Origin: Siphonodentalium dalli
Taxonomy: Eukaryota; Mollusca; Scaphopoda; Gadilida; Siphonodentaliidae
NCBI GenBank assembly: GCA_032622095.1
Contig: CP136064.1
Coordinates: 43,420,989 to 43,484,988, forward strand
DNA length: 64,000 nt
Reading direction: 5' to 3'
Made by a program: the position numbers and the translations under genes. Below the pieces are notes generated by a model. The model searched no databases, was not told the origin of the DNA, and worked only from the letters and a program-made list of their open reading frames with translations. The stretch's first letter is position 1. Each line of letters starts with the position of its first letter. Shown piece after piece: positions 48,701 to 60,359 of the stretch.

Positions 48701-50352
48701 GATGACATTATGCAAGCTTGTATACTCATCGACCATATTCCTTTCTAGTTCAAGATGACGCACAAATCCCATATTTAGCATAAAATCGTAAGCTAGACAC
48801 CGGAGAATGAATTGTTTGAAACGTTATGATTAGAGGGACCCTTCTCACAGGAGGTGTTGAATACTTTGTCTATGTGAGCGACCCAGATTTACCAGACAAA
48901 GAAATGGAAGCTGGTCCAGATAATTATGGACGTGTTGTGGCAAATCAGAATATGTTATCAGGTAATTGTTCTAATATTACTATTCGGCGCACCTACGGTT
49001 ACGGCCATTATCGGTGCTAAGTGGAGAATGGATTTCTAAATGCCACATCGCGATATTAATGGTGGGTTTTCCACTTTCAAGAAGGATACGAGCCATTTTA
49101 TGCATTTTGATACATATTAAGTTAAAGTAATAGATTGTTTATGTACAGTTTCGTCCACACATATTGATATTATGACAAAAAGTTGAAATTAGTATGTGAA
49201 AATATCGATTTCTTTTCAATTTCTGGCCGCCAATTTAGCCGCCATCTTGACTGTGAGTATCAATTGCCAAACTCAAATGAATACTTCGTATCAATATTCC
49301 ATTTCAACATGTAATGGAGGGTAGAAATCGCGAAACATTAACGCCCATCGTAAGAAAGTATAGGAAATTAAGGAATGTAGGTGTGTTTTAAAATTTCGGT
49401 GGCCATTTTGGCCGCCATGTTCGATTTGGAAATTTTTTTCTTGTACCTCAGTATTTCCAACTCAACTGTAAGCATGGATGGAGTTGTCTCGACAATAGTA
49501 TCCAATGATGTGAATATGAGGGCATTTCGGTGCCACTGTGGCGCCATTTTGGAAACTTTTATTTGGATATGGTAAAATGACAGTTCTTCGTCTAAGTGTT
49601 CCCAATTCACAATAATAAGCAGGTGTGGAGTTGTCGTGACAATAACGCTCACTGATGATAAAATCAGCAATTTTTCTATTTTGGTGGCCATTTTGGCCGC
49701 CATCTTGGATTTGGGTGAATATTCCTCAACTCAGGTATAAGAGGAATCATAGCTCGAGTATCTCCTGCACATATATGCATGGGTGTTGTTATGATAGCAA
49801 TAAATTTCATTGATTCGAAACATTACATCGCGTTATTAGCGTCGATTCGGCTTTGACCTATTATCTCGGCATTTGGGGAAAACGTGATATTTGACAAAAA
49901 TATCCCACAATTAATATGTATTATGATCCCATTGTGTTCGTCAATGTATAAATTCACGCCAAGATGCCAATATATTCCCATAGAGACAAACAAAAAGTGG
50001 TGAAATGTCAGAAAAATAGCATATTTTCACATTTCGGCGGCCATCTTGGCCGCCATATTAGATTATGGTGTCGGACTTTTGGCTAATTTGTAAGGGTTAT
50101 ATATTGGCATAACGAATCGAGCAAAAAACAAGACCGCATTAGATATAATCTTTACTATAACGGCGATCAAAGAGACCTGGTGCATATACAAAAAATGGAC
50201 GCCATGATGGACGTCATCTTGTCTGGAGTCTCTGTGGCCACTTTTTGTTCTTGTTAACAACCAAAAAAAAATTAGAGGAGACATTAAGAAAAAAATAGTG
50301 GGGTGAAGTTGAGTCCTGGGGTGCAGAGGTCGACCAATATCTCCTCGACTAT
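45796..50352 (-). mobile_element. Family A giant foldback element, copy A2
   Basis: A 4.56-kb copy in inverted orientation to A1. Ends are GTCCAGGATATATTGG at 45799 and CCAATATCTCCTCGAC ending at 50349, with TAT on both sides. Arms lie at about 45799-47960 and 48331-50349. Motif doublets are at about 46078, 46455, 46613, 46790, 46947, 49228, 49400, 49540, 49685 and 50035. The spacer is about 1 kb shorter than in A1. Frames inside, such as 46383-46721 and 47666-48028, are repeat by-products shared between arms. Confidence 0.85.
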
Positions 50353-52452
50353 GTGTGTTTCTTTTCGCGGGAAAATTTTTCTCTGTTCGATCGCAACTTG
50401 AGTACCAACCTGTTCGATGTGAGAGAATTTAGCAAAATATTTCAGTTCCATCCTGTAGTAAGTGACAGTTCGTAAAGCCGAACTGCACATAGAACAACAT
50501 CGATCTGAATAATTATCTGTTGTGTCTGAAACTCAAGATAGAACTCATCTTTGTTTTTTAAATGACAGGATATAACTGGCTTTATAAGTATGTTTTATTT
50601 ATAGGACATAATGGTTCTAAGAAATAGTGTTTTTATGCAGAACGGACAGAAAAGAATAGCTAATATCACCGCGAAAAAAACAGATACCGCTTAGGGGCCG
50701 GTACCGTTAGACGCGGAATTTGATGCCGATTCCAACGATACCCATACGGACGTTTCGTACCAGCATGTCACTTAGGACTAATGGAAATCAGGTCGCGAAA
50801 TTTCGGTCAAAACATTCGACGGGAATTTTCCAATCTTAGTGTCAGTTTCCAATCTTAGTGTCAGTTTGGAAATCTTGAGGCCAGTAAAATTAAAATTTTT
50901 AATTATTCTCACACCTCACTAATTGTTGGCCAGTCAGAACCTGCTAATCAATTAAAAATTACTAATAAATCAAACTAAAACAAAATGGCGGCCTGAATTT
51001 GTCTGTAGTTAGACCTATACATATATATTCTAAGACTACAAATTTCAGTCAGGTTCGGATTTAAAAAATATTTAAAACAAATAACAAATCGAGGCCTGAG
51101 TTTTCATCGAGTTAGACTTTTATATAGATGCTAGGATTTTACAGTGTTCAGGCTCATATTTCAAATTGTTTCATGATTTCTCCCCACAATATGTACAGTT
51201 TAGGAAATTCCAAACCACGGGTGGGGTGCAATTAATGAAATTACGCGACATTGCGAGCTCGGCCTTGTTCAAATGAGCGGGATGCAGCCGGACAACCCCC
51301 GGAGTCCTCTATAGCCACGTCGCTGATGGCTAACCAACTATATATTGAACGATATGTAGACACTATTTACGCGATTGTATGCTGTTTCAAAGAAAAGATA
51401 ACACAGGTTTTACATTTGTGCACTGACAATTTGTTAACTTTTGGGGTGCTACTTAAAGGTATATGTAAGGTCATCGTGGTGGGGGAATAGTTGGAAATCA
51501 TGCATATACGATGGGACTGATGGGAATTTGCTAACCACGGGGGATGGCCAATGTCATGTAAGAATTGTCCAATAACTGGAAATATTATGGTACCTTTCAG
51601 TTTGAAACATCTAACCTGAAGGGGATGGGTGTGCGAAATTATATTGTCATAATGTTCTGAGTCATGTCTAGCCATGTCCCAGTGTATAAACTATAGAATT
51701 ATACTTAGAATTCAAGCTAGTACATGTATGTGTTTTTCTGATAATAATTGGAAATTCAAGATACCCCATACGATTGGACACTATAATACTTATAGTCTTG
51801 TGTATTCTATACACAAGCCAATAATGAGAAAGAATCCGTAAACCCATTTATGCAAGCTTCGTGTGTGCTTACGACTTCTTAATAATGAGGCACTTTTACC
51901 AGGTTTCGTTTTGTTTGGCGCCAGAATATTCGAAAAATCACATTTTATAAAGAGCGTTTTTACTTCTTACCAACGAACGATGAAAATTGAAGAGAAATTT
52001 ATAAAAATAAGCTATTTATGATCATTCTGATCACATTATGTTGGATGTTTCTTGTATATTGGTGATGCATATGTATAACGACCATTATGTTTCATGTTTT
52101 ATTGCCTGATAAATTATTATGGAATGTTAATTTATTTGATGTCGAATTGGATGGGGCATCTTTAAAGCAAGAAAGAAAAACAAATAAACAAATACAATTG
52201 GATAGAAATATATTGATCACATACATTGGTCGACTCCCTAGCGCAACGGCGAACTTCGGAGGAAACGTCCCTCAACTGACGATTCCGAATTCGAATTAAA
52301 TAATAACTGAAACGTGTTGCGTTTCACCGTGGACAACACTAACTGTCCGTGCTGAACTGTGGGCGTATACTCTGGTAATCAAGACAGAGCTGTGGACCAG
52401 GCCAACTTGATAGTTGGCTCCAATGGCAATTCAATGGGTGGGTTTTAAGTTA
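50353..52452. other. Stretch between A2 and the D cluster
   Basis: No gene supported. It contains a 19-bp direct duplication (CCAATCTTAGTGTCAGTTT at 50830-50868) and diverged phrases AGTTAGAC(C/T)TNTATA near 51009 and 51111. The frame at 51251-51490 is not distinguishable from chance. Confidence 0.4.
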
Positions 52453-52548
52453 GATAATATTCTCTGCGTCGGGAATTCGGTAAAGAATAGACTCGGCACA
52501 AGCGCCTCGTCTATTCTTTACCGAATCCCATCTGCTTCGAATATTATC
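52453..52548. repeat. 96-bp imperfect hairpin
   Basis: GATAATATTC and GAATATTATC at the outer ends and ATTCGGTAAAGAATAGAC / GTCTATTCTTTACCGAAT as the inner stem, with a short GC-rich loop. Confidence 0.75.
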
Positions 52549-52549
52549 A

Positions 52550-53015
52550 ATTACATAATTATGCGATTCTAAGCCGATTATGTGCGGACAATGATACAAT
52601 TAAACCAACTCGCCAACATATCCTACCGCAAATACGCACATAATCGACATATAATGTGAAGTAGGTTCATACTGTGAGTATTCGATTCTGAAATATGCAT
52701 ATAATGGACTCATACCTGTTATTTCGTGTTATGGCGCGGACCACAGTGAAAAAACATGTCAAATAGCGTATACTGAACAGTCGTTAGTTGGCTTAGTTGT
52801 GTCATTGACCGCACATATAATATGCTTGGAGTCGATAATGTGACTAAAACGCTCTCATTCCAGCATATTATCGACTCAAAATTAGGCGATTCTAACCAGA
52901 TTATCTACCTAAAACAGTTCCGTTATAAGCGGATAATGTGCGGTTTTCTGGAAAACAGGCTGAACTCACGACTGTTCAGGTGTACACTCTTTAACGTGTG
53001 TCGATGCCTCACTTG
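52550..53015 (+). mobile_element. Family D element interrupted by another D
   Basis: The right-half sequence of a forward D copy (GATTCTAAGCCGATTATGTG ... CCAACTC) stops at 52611 and resumes at 52963 (AACTCACGACTGTTCAGG ...). The interruption is a complete inverted D element. Confidence 0.75.
52612..52962 (-). mobile_element. Family D element D3, nested in a D copy
   Basis: 351 bp in reverse orientation, flanked by AACTC at 52607-52611 and 52963-52967. In family orientation it runs from CAGCCTGTTTTCC to GGATATGTTGGC. The frame 52822-53298 begins in it and continues into a minisatellite; not a gene. Confidence 0.85.
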
Positions 53016-53125
53016 GTACGGCCGCCATAGTGCCATCAGGACGGACTCATACTTCACACCTCACATGCATGATGCACACCACGGTAAAAAGGTTGCCACA
53101 TTAGGGGATCCTTACCAATCGCAGT

Positions 53126-53258
53126 GGGGCGGTATTCATATTCTACATGGGGGGCGGTATGCATATTATACATGGGGGGCGGTATGCATATTCTACATGG
53201 GGGCGGTACGCACATTCTACATGGGGGGGGGGGGGGGCGGTATGCATATTCTACATGG
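53126..53258 (+). repeat. ~25-bp minisatellite, 5 units
   Basis: Units of GGGGCGGTATGCATATTCTA plus CATGG; the last is extended by a G run. The repeat keeps two frames open, giving Gly/Tyr-rich peptides that I regard as artefacts. Confidence 0.9.
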
Positions 53259-53474
53259 ACATATGGGGAATTCCAATCATATCGACATTACCATTTAAAA
53301 CTAAATCCATGGAACACAACGTCTGACCTACGCCCAAATGTAAAATGTAATCCTTTATTCGGAATTAACTAATGCTCGATAAACATACGGCCAACAAGTC
53401 AGAGCATTGAATTCGATTATAATGTGATACTCTTTTCTGCCAATTTGGATACCAAATTTATGAATAAACTTATT

Positions 53475-55332
53475 AACCAGATCCGTCATCTCATGTTTGA
53501 TCCTGGTCTACGTAAACCTCTGGGTTTAAACCACCGCGAGTCAGCTAAATCCGTGGTTTAAACCCGATACCGCAGGTCTAAGTGACACATTCGTTATCTC
53601 TGGTTTAAACATGGTCCAGCCACACCAGTGGTTTAGCAGTAGTGTCTGTATCGTCGAGATAATTAATCGTACTTTCATAATGCGGACGCCTCGTTTTATT
53701 GATTACGACAGCGAGCATATGTTGATTGGAAAGTTATAAGCGTGAGAGTTCACAACTATAAAGTGTGTTGGGATAAGGTTTTGTCAATTTCGATATTTTT
53801 TGTTGCGATTTATAATCTTAAACCGGCAACTAAACCATCTAATTCGGCGGACCAGCTAAACCAGCCTTAACGAGGCTAAACTTGAGATGACGAATCCGCA
53901 TTTTCTTCATCGCGGTTTAGAATTGTCAAACAATCAGTCAAAGGGTGGAGCTGTAAATAATCTCGAGTGAGGGCGTGTCTAAGTGGCGACTGCCGACTAA
54001 TGTTATCATGTCATAGTTGATTCATTCGTACGCGAGCTTTGCTCAGATATGACATGTTCCTTCAATATGATTTTTACAACTATCTTTTGTTTTTTATTTG
54101 CTTATGGCAATCGCAAATACGAATTAATTTGAAGGGTTGAACATTTTAATTTTGACACCAAAACGATGCTACTACATGACCAGATATGCTATAAACATAG
54201 TTTGCAATCCTAAACTGATATTGCTATATGAGTCAAATTTGATAAATTATATTGATGTAGATCATGCAACAAAGCTCTACTCTGGCTATGCCCATAAATT
54301 TCCATAATATTCAACCAGTTCAAAACCTGGGAACTTTTTGATTTTCTGCATGACGGGAAATTTATGACATTGAAAAAAAGCAACGCGTATAATATATTTC
54401 TTTATTAAAAGCTGTCCCTCTTCATGGTTGCCCACTTCCAACAGTTCAGATGCCGCTTCTGGAATGCACTCATATGCAAATTGCTTTTACTTGACTGACC
54501 TCTTGGTCAAGGATTGACTAGATTATGGAGCTTCATTCAACGTCAGAGGGACTGCGGCCTCTTTGTGCGATAGGGGCATGCGCACATTTTGGTCATTTGA
54601 ACATTTTAATTGCAAAAAAATGTAATTAAATTTAAAACAAACATATATTAATTTAAAGTTTTTAATTTGTTTCTTGTTGGGTTCCACTCCTTACACAATT
54701 TAACAACACAATTTTTTAATTTTTTTTAAATTATTTTGTTCTTATTTTTAAATACACTTTTTAAAAACCTAACGCCGTTATATCATCCGAGTCACCGCAC
54801 CTAATTTGGTTGAAATCGGTTCAAGGGTATGGGAGACCATTTGCGAACAGACACACGCACATACAGATATACAGCTCCTATACCCTTTAATATATACAGA
54901 TACACATGTAAATACACCAATTTTTGTCTTTGTGGATAAAGCATATTGCAGAAAATCTATCACAAACAAAGTGATGAGCAGCGCGTGAATCTCGCGTTGA
55001 GAGACATTCCCATTATCAGATTGATTTAAACACAGAATGAGATGGGATTAGTGCCAATGAGCGATACTTGTTTCTCAATGAATAAATCCATACAGCGTGC
55101 ACTCGTTCACGAAAATTTATGACGTGTCAATAACTATTATATCGGCCTGTCTTTTGGTCCGATTCATAAGAGGGTAGTTTGACTGCTTGCTCATATCACC
55201 GAATCGATTTGTCAATTAGCTGGCAACTGAACGACAAGAACGCCCCCTTAGACCAGGTTTGGCTGGACCGCCAATGTAGGTTTAAACCAGGTTTAAACTC
55301 GGAGGTTTAAACCGAAGATATCGAATCCGGCA
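53475..55332 (+). mobile_element. Family B transposon, copy B3
   Basis: 1,858 bp, colinear with B1 and in the same orientation. Ends AACCAGATCCGTCATCTC and TATCGAATCCGGCA are mutated but alignable. ATT flanks both sides (53472-53474 and 55333-55335). Core at 53959-53998. Confidence 0.85.
53959..53998 (+). other. Invariant 40-bp core of family B (B3)
   Basis: Identical to the cores of B1 and B2; divergence resumes at the next base (AATGTTAT here, GGTGTTAT in the others). Confidence 0.6.
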
Positions 55333-55444
55333 ATTATGAACTACTTTGGTCAAGATTATTTGGTTATCCTTCAGATTAACTGATAACCAGCAGAATGTTC
55401 TAGCTACATAATTAAAGCGAATATATATGAGCCCATTCATACAC

Positions 55445-55806
55445 CAGCCTGTTCTCTAGATAACCAGCACACTATCTGCTTATATATAAGCTAATTTAGG
55501 TAGATAATCTGCTTAGATATGCCTCATTTTGAGTCGTTAATGTGCTGAATATAAGAACATTTTAGTCACATTTTCGACTCATAATCAGGCAGTTTTAAGC
55601 ATATTATGAGCGGAAAATGAGAAAATTAAGCCAACTCACAAATGTTTAGGCGTACGCTCTTTGACAGGTGTTTTCACTGTGGTCCGCGCCATAAAACGAA
55701 ATAACGGATAAGAGTCCATTATCTGATTATTTCAGAATCAAATAATAACAGTATGTACCTATTTCACATTAGATTATGTGAATATTTCCAAGAGGATATG
55801 ATGCAT
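55445..55806 (+). mobile_element. Family D element, copy D4
   Basis: 362 bp from CAGCCTGTTCTC to GGATATGATGCA. Flanks TACAC (55440-55444) and TAGAC (55807-55811) differ by one base, consistent with an aged 5-bp duplication. Confidence 0.85.
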
Positions 55807-55811
55807 AGACG

Positions 55812-56403
55812 GTTTTGGTCAGATATCGACTTTCAAAAGATATTTAAATTATTGTCACGCAAGCAAAAATCCTGTTATCGACTCTGACGAAGAGTGTCTG
55901 CGTTCGTTTCGAAAATGCGGTTGATAACACAGAGCGTTTAGTCACGGCGAAAATTCGTACTCCTTAATTTTTAACGGAAAACTGCGGGTGTTTTGATGAT
56001 TTGTGTGACGCGTTTGCTACGGTCTCGCGGCGATGGGGATAGTTTCCTGTTGGTTAGCCGAACATTAGCTTATGAAATGTTGACTATTATAGCGTCAAAT
56101 CAGGTCGTGTATCGTTAAATGTGACGTGCAACGTTTTTTTGGAGTGGTCTGTTTCCCTCATATCAATGTGCTATTCAAATTCACTCAAATGTGAAACCTA
56201 CCTGAAAATGCTGATACTTTGACGGCGCATATCGGCACATATGCATGCGCGTCGTTAAAATGTCGCGTGTACAGGATTTGGTTGCGGACCCAACCGGCGA
56301 CCAATGAGATTAATTTTTAGCCAAATGTCACCCTTAAGCCGTTTCGTATAACTTTTCCAGCTACGTCCTGCAGCAATGCCAAATAATTAGGGAGTAAAAT
56401 GTG
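55812..56403. other. CpG-richer stretch
   Basis: Contains more CpG than its neighbours (around 55970-56350) but no supported frame or repeat. I cannot tell whether it is regulatory. Confidence 0.35.
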
Positions 56404-58876
56404 GACTTTTCGGCATCTCTGGTTTTATTCTAGACCAGGTTCTACTCCAGTTTAAACTAGGTTTAAGTAGGAGCTAGTAAAACTAGGTTTTTTGGGAGTA
56501 AAACTGGGTTTTAGTAGTTAAACCCAGTTTTGTGATAAACTCAGTTTTAGTTTGTGGAATTCGATCTCAATTAAAACTAGGTTTTATTGACGTGATAAAG
56601 TTATGGTAATATTACTAATTGTTTGTGGTGAATTGGCTATATAATCATCAGTATAAGCTTCGGTATATGATTTATACGTACCATACGTCTGGTCTCGAAA
56701 ATATACCTTTAAATATACTTTGAAAAAAACATCAAAGTTAAACCACCCTACCCCAGGTTTTACTAAAACCTAGTTTTGTGGGTTTAATTATTCGGTCGAT
56801 TTTTTTCGCCCAGTATTGATGTTGTTTCTTCGCGTATATGGGAGTGTTTATTTTGAATTGGGGGGGGGGGCGTTTATGCTCGAATATTTGTCACTCAATG
56901 TACATGCAGGAGAGTCTTAGTGGAATTCGGGGAGGCGATGTCGGAACTTATGAGATAAATTCTAACAAAATATGTGCTAGTGTGATGGATGATTTCTTGC
57001 TATATATGTTTGTTTGCAATTCGCTCGTTCGGATGTCGCTTTGACGACTGGGGGCATGGAGGGATCGGACTGATCAGTTTGACACGTTAGACACGAACGT
57101 GACTTTTGAAACTGATTCCTTATTCACAAAAAGGTCTGTTTCGGTCAATTTGACGCATGGGTCGGTGGCCCGCCCAAATACCCACCAGAGACACCCCAGC
57201 CCTCATCCGGGGAGGGTAACGGCCACCAAGAGGGGGAATGGAGTATGGATCATTTTGGAGAACTTAGAATTTCGGCCAATTTGATGGTATGGGTGGGTGG
57301 CCCGCCCCAAAAAACCCATAGAAACATCCACCCCTCACATCCGGGGGGATACCACCGAGGGGGTGAACGTGGGACATGGACGGATGGACAGCCACACCTA
57401 AACCCTGGGTGAACCACCCCAGGAGGTGGAAATGGAGTATGGACCATTTTCGAAAACGGTAAGGATTTCGGTCAATTTGACGTCAGGAGTGGGTAGCCCG
57501 CTCCAACTACCCCGTAGAAACACACTCACCGGGGGTACCACCCCGATGGGGGTGAAATGGGGTATGGACCATTTCGAGAATGGTTGGTGACACACCCCAA
57601 ATGCCCCCTAGAAACACCCCACCCCTCACATCCGGGGGGGGTACCACCCGAGGGGTGAACATGGGATATGGACCATTTTCGAGACCGGTAAGGATTTCGG
57701 CCAATTTGACGGCATGGATGGATGGCCCGGTCAAATGTCCAATAGAAACATCCCACCCCTCAACCCTGGGGGAACCACCACAGGAGGTGAAAATGGGGTA
57801 TCGACCCGCTCCAATTACCCCCCTAGAAACACCCCACCAATTTGAATGCCGTCATATTGGCCGTTATCCTTAACGTTCTCGATAACGGTCCATTCCCCAT
57901 TCCGACACCCGGGTGAGGAGTATGGGTGTTTCTATGGGGTATTTGGGCGGGCCACATACACATGCCTTAATATTGACCGACAGAGGCATGTTTTTTGCGA
58001 ATAAGGAATAAAATGCTCCAAACCCCATTTTCACCCCAGCAAGGTGGTACCCTCCAGGGATGAGGGTAGGGTGTTTCTAGGGGATATTTGGAGCGGGCCA
58101 CACACCCGTCGTCAAATTGGCCGAAATCCTTACCGTTCTCGAACATGGTCCATATCCCATGTTCACCTCTCGGGTGGTACCCCACCCCACCCCCGCCCGG
58201 ATGTAGGGGTGGGGTGTTTATATGGGTTATTTCAGGTACCCTTCCCCGGGGGTGAGGGCTGGGGTGTTTCTATTCGGTATTTGGGCGTACCACATTTCCA
58301 CCTCCTCTGGCGGCACCCCCCCCCCAGTGTGAGTGTTGGTGGGTGGTGGGTTCTATGGTGTATTTTGATCGGGCCATCCACTCCTGCTGCCAAGTTAATT
58401 AGCCTAAATCCTTACCGTTCTCGAAAATGGTCCATACCCCAATTCTCCCGGGTGAGGGGTGATGTTTCTATCGGGTATGTTTCTATGGTGTATTTGTGAC
58501 GGGGCCCCACCCATGCCCTCAAGAGATATTTTTGAGTTCCAAAAGTCACGTTCGTCCATGATATTAGATAATATCTAACCGCTATACAACATATCGTGCA
58601 TTCGTCGTGATTTCACAAAGCGCACGGGTTATTTGCCTGATTAGGAGACTAGATAGCGACAACAGGTCGCGTGACCGGACAATGCATTGACAAGTAGCGA
58701 TAATAAACAGACAGACCACGCCTCTTATCCTTGCAATTGGACAAGTGTGGCCCACAGGTAACGCAATCGACCAAATCTATGTCATCCCAGCGGTGGAGTA
58801 AAACTTAGTTTTACTACTAAAACCGAGTTTAAACTGGTAGTTTAAACTAGGTCTAAACTGGAGATGCCGATTCGGA
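56404..58876. mobile_element. B-related foldback element B' built of minisatellite arms
   Basis: The outer ends TCGGCATCTCTGGTTTTA (56410) and the complement of CTAAACTGGAGATGCCGA (58852-58869) resemble family B ends (TTCGTCATCTC). Subterminal TAGGTTTAAAC / GTTTAAACT palindromes are also shared. Inside, 57092-57115 (ACGAACGTGACTTTTG) is inverted at 58537-58553, and GC-rich units run forward on the left and reversed on the right around about 57820. No target duplication resolved. Frames at 57250-58499 are minisatellite artefacts. Confidence 0.65.
57120..58520. repeat. Inverted GC-rich minisatellite arms
   Basis: Units of roughly 130-230 bp contain TAAGGATTTCGGNCAATTTG, a CC-rich TAGAAACACCCCACCCCTCA phrase and a GGTGAANATGGGNTATGG phrase. 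The forward set is near 57133, 57267, 57461 and 57687; the reverse set is near 57870, 58122 and 58404. Confidence 0.8.
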
Positions 58877-59565
58877 CATTCATATTTATCGGTGGGTTTT
58901 ACAATAGTCTTACGGGCGATGCGATATATTCCGTCGTGATACCGGTAAACGTCAAAAGTTCACACCAGACAGCATTTTTATCCCCATTATAATTCACACC
59001 GACCTTAGATGTGCAGTTTTGTTTGTAAATCAACACGGAAAAAATAGAACAACTATATTAAACCTTTTTGTATCTGATATAGTGTTAGTTTCGACATACT
59101 AAATGTTTGAAATCGGCTGCGTTGTCTTATAAATTAGGATCAAATAAGGCGACCCGTTATGTTAAGATGGGAGCTCTAGCTTTAGGGGTATGATTAAGTA
59201 TTGCGTGTCTTTGGCGTGGTAACCTTACATATCAGGAAATTGACCTATCAAACTGTTCCGCATAAACCAGACTATTCTCTATCATTTAACCGATCCCAGG
59301 CCGAATCTCTAGCTATAGTGATACTTTCAATGTTCCACATATTTGAAACAAGTTAAGTCCCTTATATAAAAATTATGTTGTATACACACTACTGATTAAA
59401 AAATCCTGCGATATTGACCAGGAGAAAGTCGGCATCAAGTTGTATTAAGAATAGTAGAACACTTTATATATTTTAAAGGATTATGCCCATTAGTTGAAAA
59501 TATGATTATCATCAAAACAAAAGTTTAGGCATTAGCTTTCCAAGTTACTCATGCTGTTGTCAAGT
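58877..59565. other. Stretch between B' and D5
   Basis: Nothing identified. Confidence 0.45.
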
Positions 59566-59570
59566 ATTGC

Positions 59571-59939
59571 AGCAACATAATTATCCTGGCGCAAATACGC
59601 ACATAATCGACCTATAATGTGAAATATGTACATCTGATTATTTGATTCTAAAATAAGCAGATAATGGATCATATCTGTTATTTCGTTTTATGAAACGTGC
59701 CACACTGAAAACACATTTTAAAGAGCATACACCTGAAAAGTCGTGAGTTGGCTGATATGTGTTATTGTCAGTAAATAATCTGCTTATAATTCGCCTCATT
59801 TTGAGTCGATAATGTGACTAAATAGCTCTCATTTTCAGCACATTGTCGACTCAGAAAGAGACAAGTCTAAGCAGATTATCTACATAAAATAACTTCTATT
59901 ATAAGCAGATAACGCGCGGGTTTTCGGGAGAAAAGGCTG
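59571..59939 (-). mobile_element. Family D element, copy D5
   Basis: 369 bp in reverse orientation, ending GGAGAAAAGGCTG. Flanks ATTGC (59566-59570) and ATTTC (59940-59944) differ by one base. Confidence 0.8.
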
Positions 59940-59979
59940 ATTTCAGGGAAACCACCACAATGACCGTCCTTGCTCTTCT

Positions 59980-60359
59980 TTAGTACCAACTCAACAGAAG
60001 GGCCCTGTGCCAATGCATTCTCTTATATATGCGAATATATATAAGAGAATGCACTGGCTTAACACATTAAAAATTATAAAATTGTTAAAGAATGTAAGAA
60101 AAAATGGTAAAAAGTGTTAAAAAAAGATTTTTTTTAGGCCAATGCATTCTCTTATATATGCGAGGCGACCTATGGTCGACTCGCATATATAAGATAATGC
60201 ATTGGCACAGGGCATAACTGTAACTATCACAATGTGGTCAAGGAACCGGTTCCAATGATATCCATATTTGTATGGTTTTATTGAGACATACCGAAGATAT
60301 TTTAGGCTGTTGAAGCTTTATTTGGCCGGTTTTGGCCGTTTTGTTGGGTAAAGGGTTAA
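59980..60359 (-). mobile_element. Family C MITE, copy C3, left end replaced
   Basis: Same orientation as C2. The right end is intact (TTGGGTAAAGGGTTAA, TTAA 60356-60359). The left CCCTTTACC end is missing: TTAGTACCAACTCAAC (59980-59995) joins directly to the internal AGAAGGGCCCTGTG, and it nearly duplicates the right flank TTAATACCAACTCAAC. The first palindrome (60010-60057) has lost its central 19 bp; the second (60139-60205) is full length. Confidence 0.85.

Noticed and set aside
52822-53298. 158-codon frame, the longest in the window
   Set aside because: It starts inside a family D element and ends in a G-rich minisatellite; no domain and no conservation with other D copies in frame.
58044-58499. 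151-codon frame and several frames at 57250-57873
   Set aside because: All lie in the GC-rich minisatellite, are open on both strands and show repeating Pro/Gly/Trp peptides.
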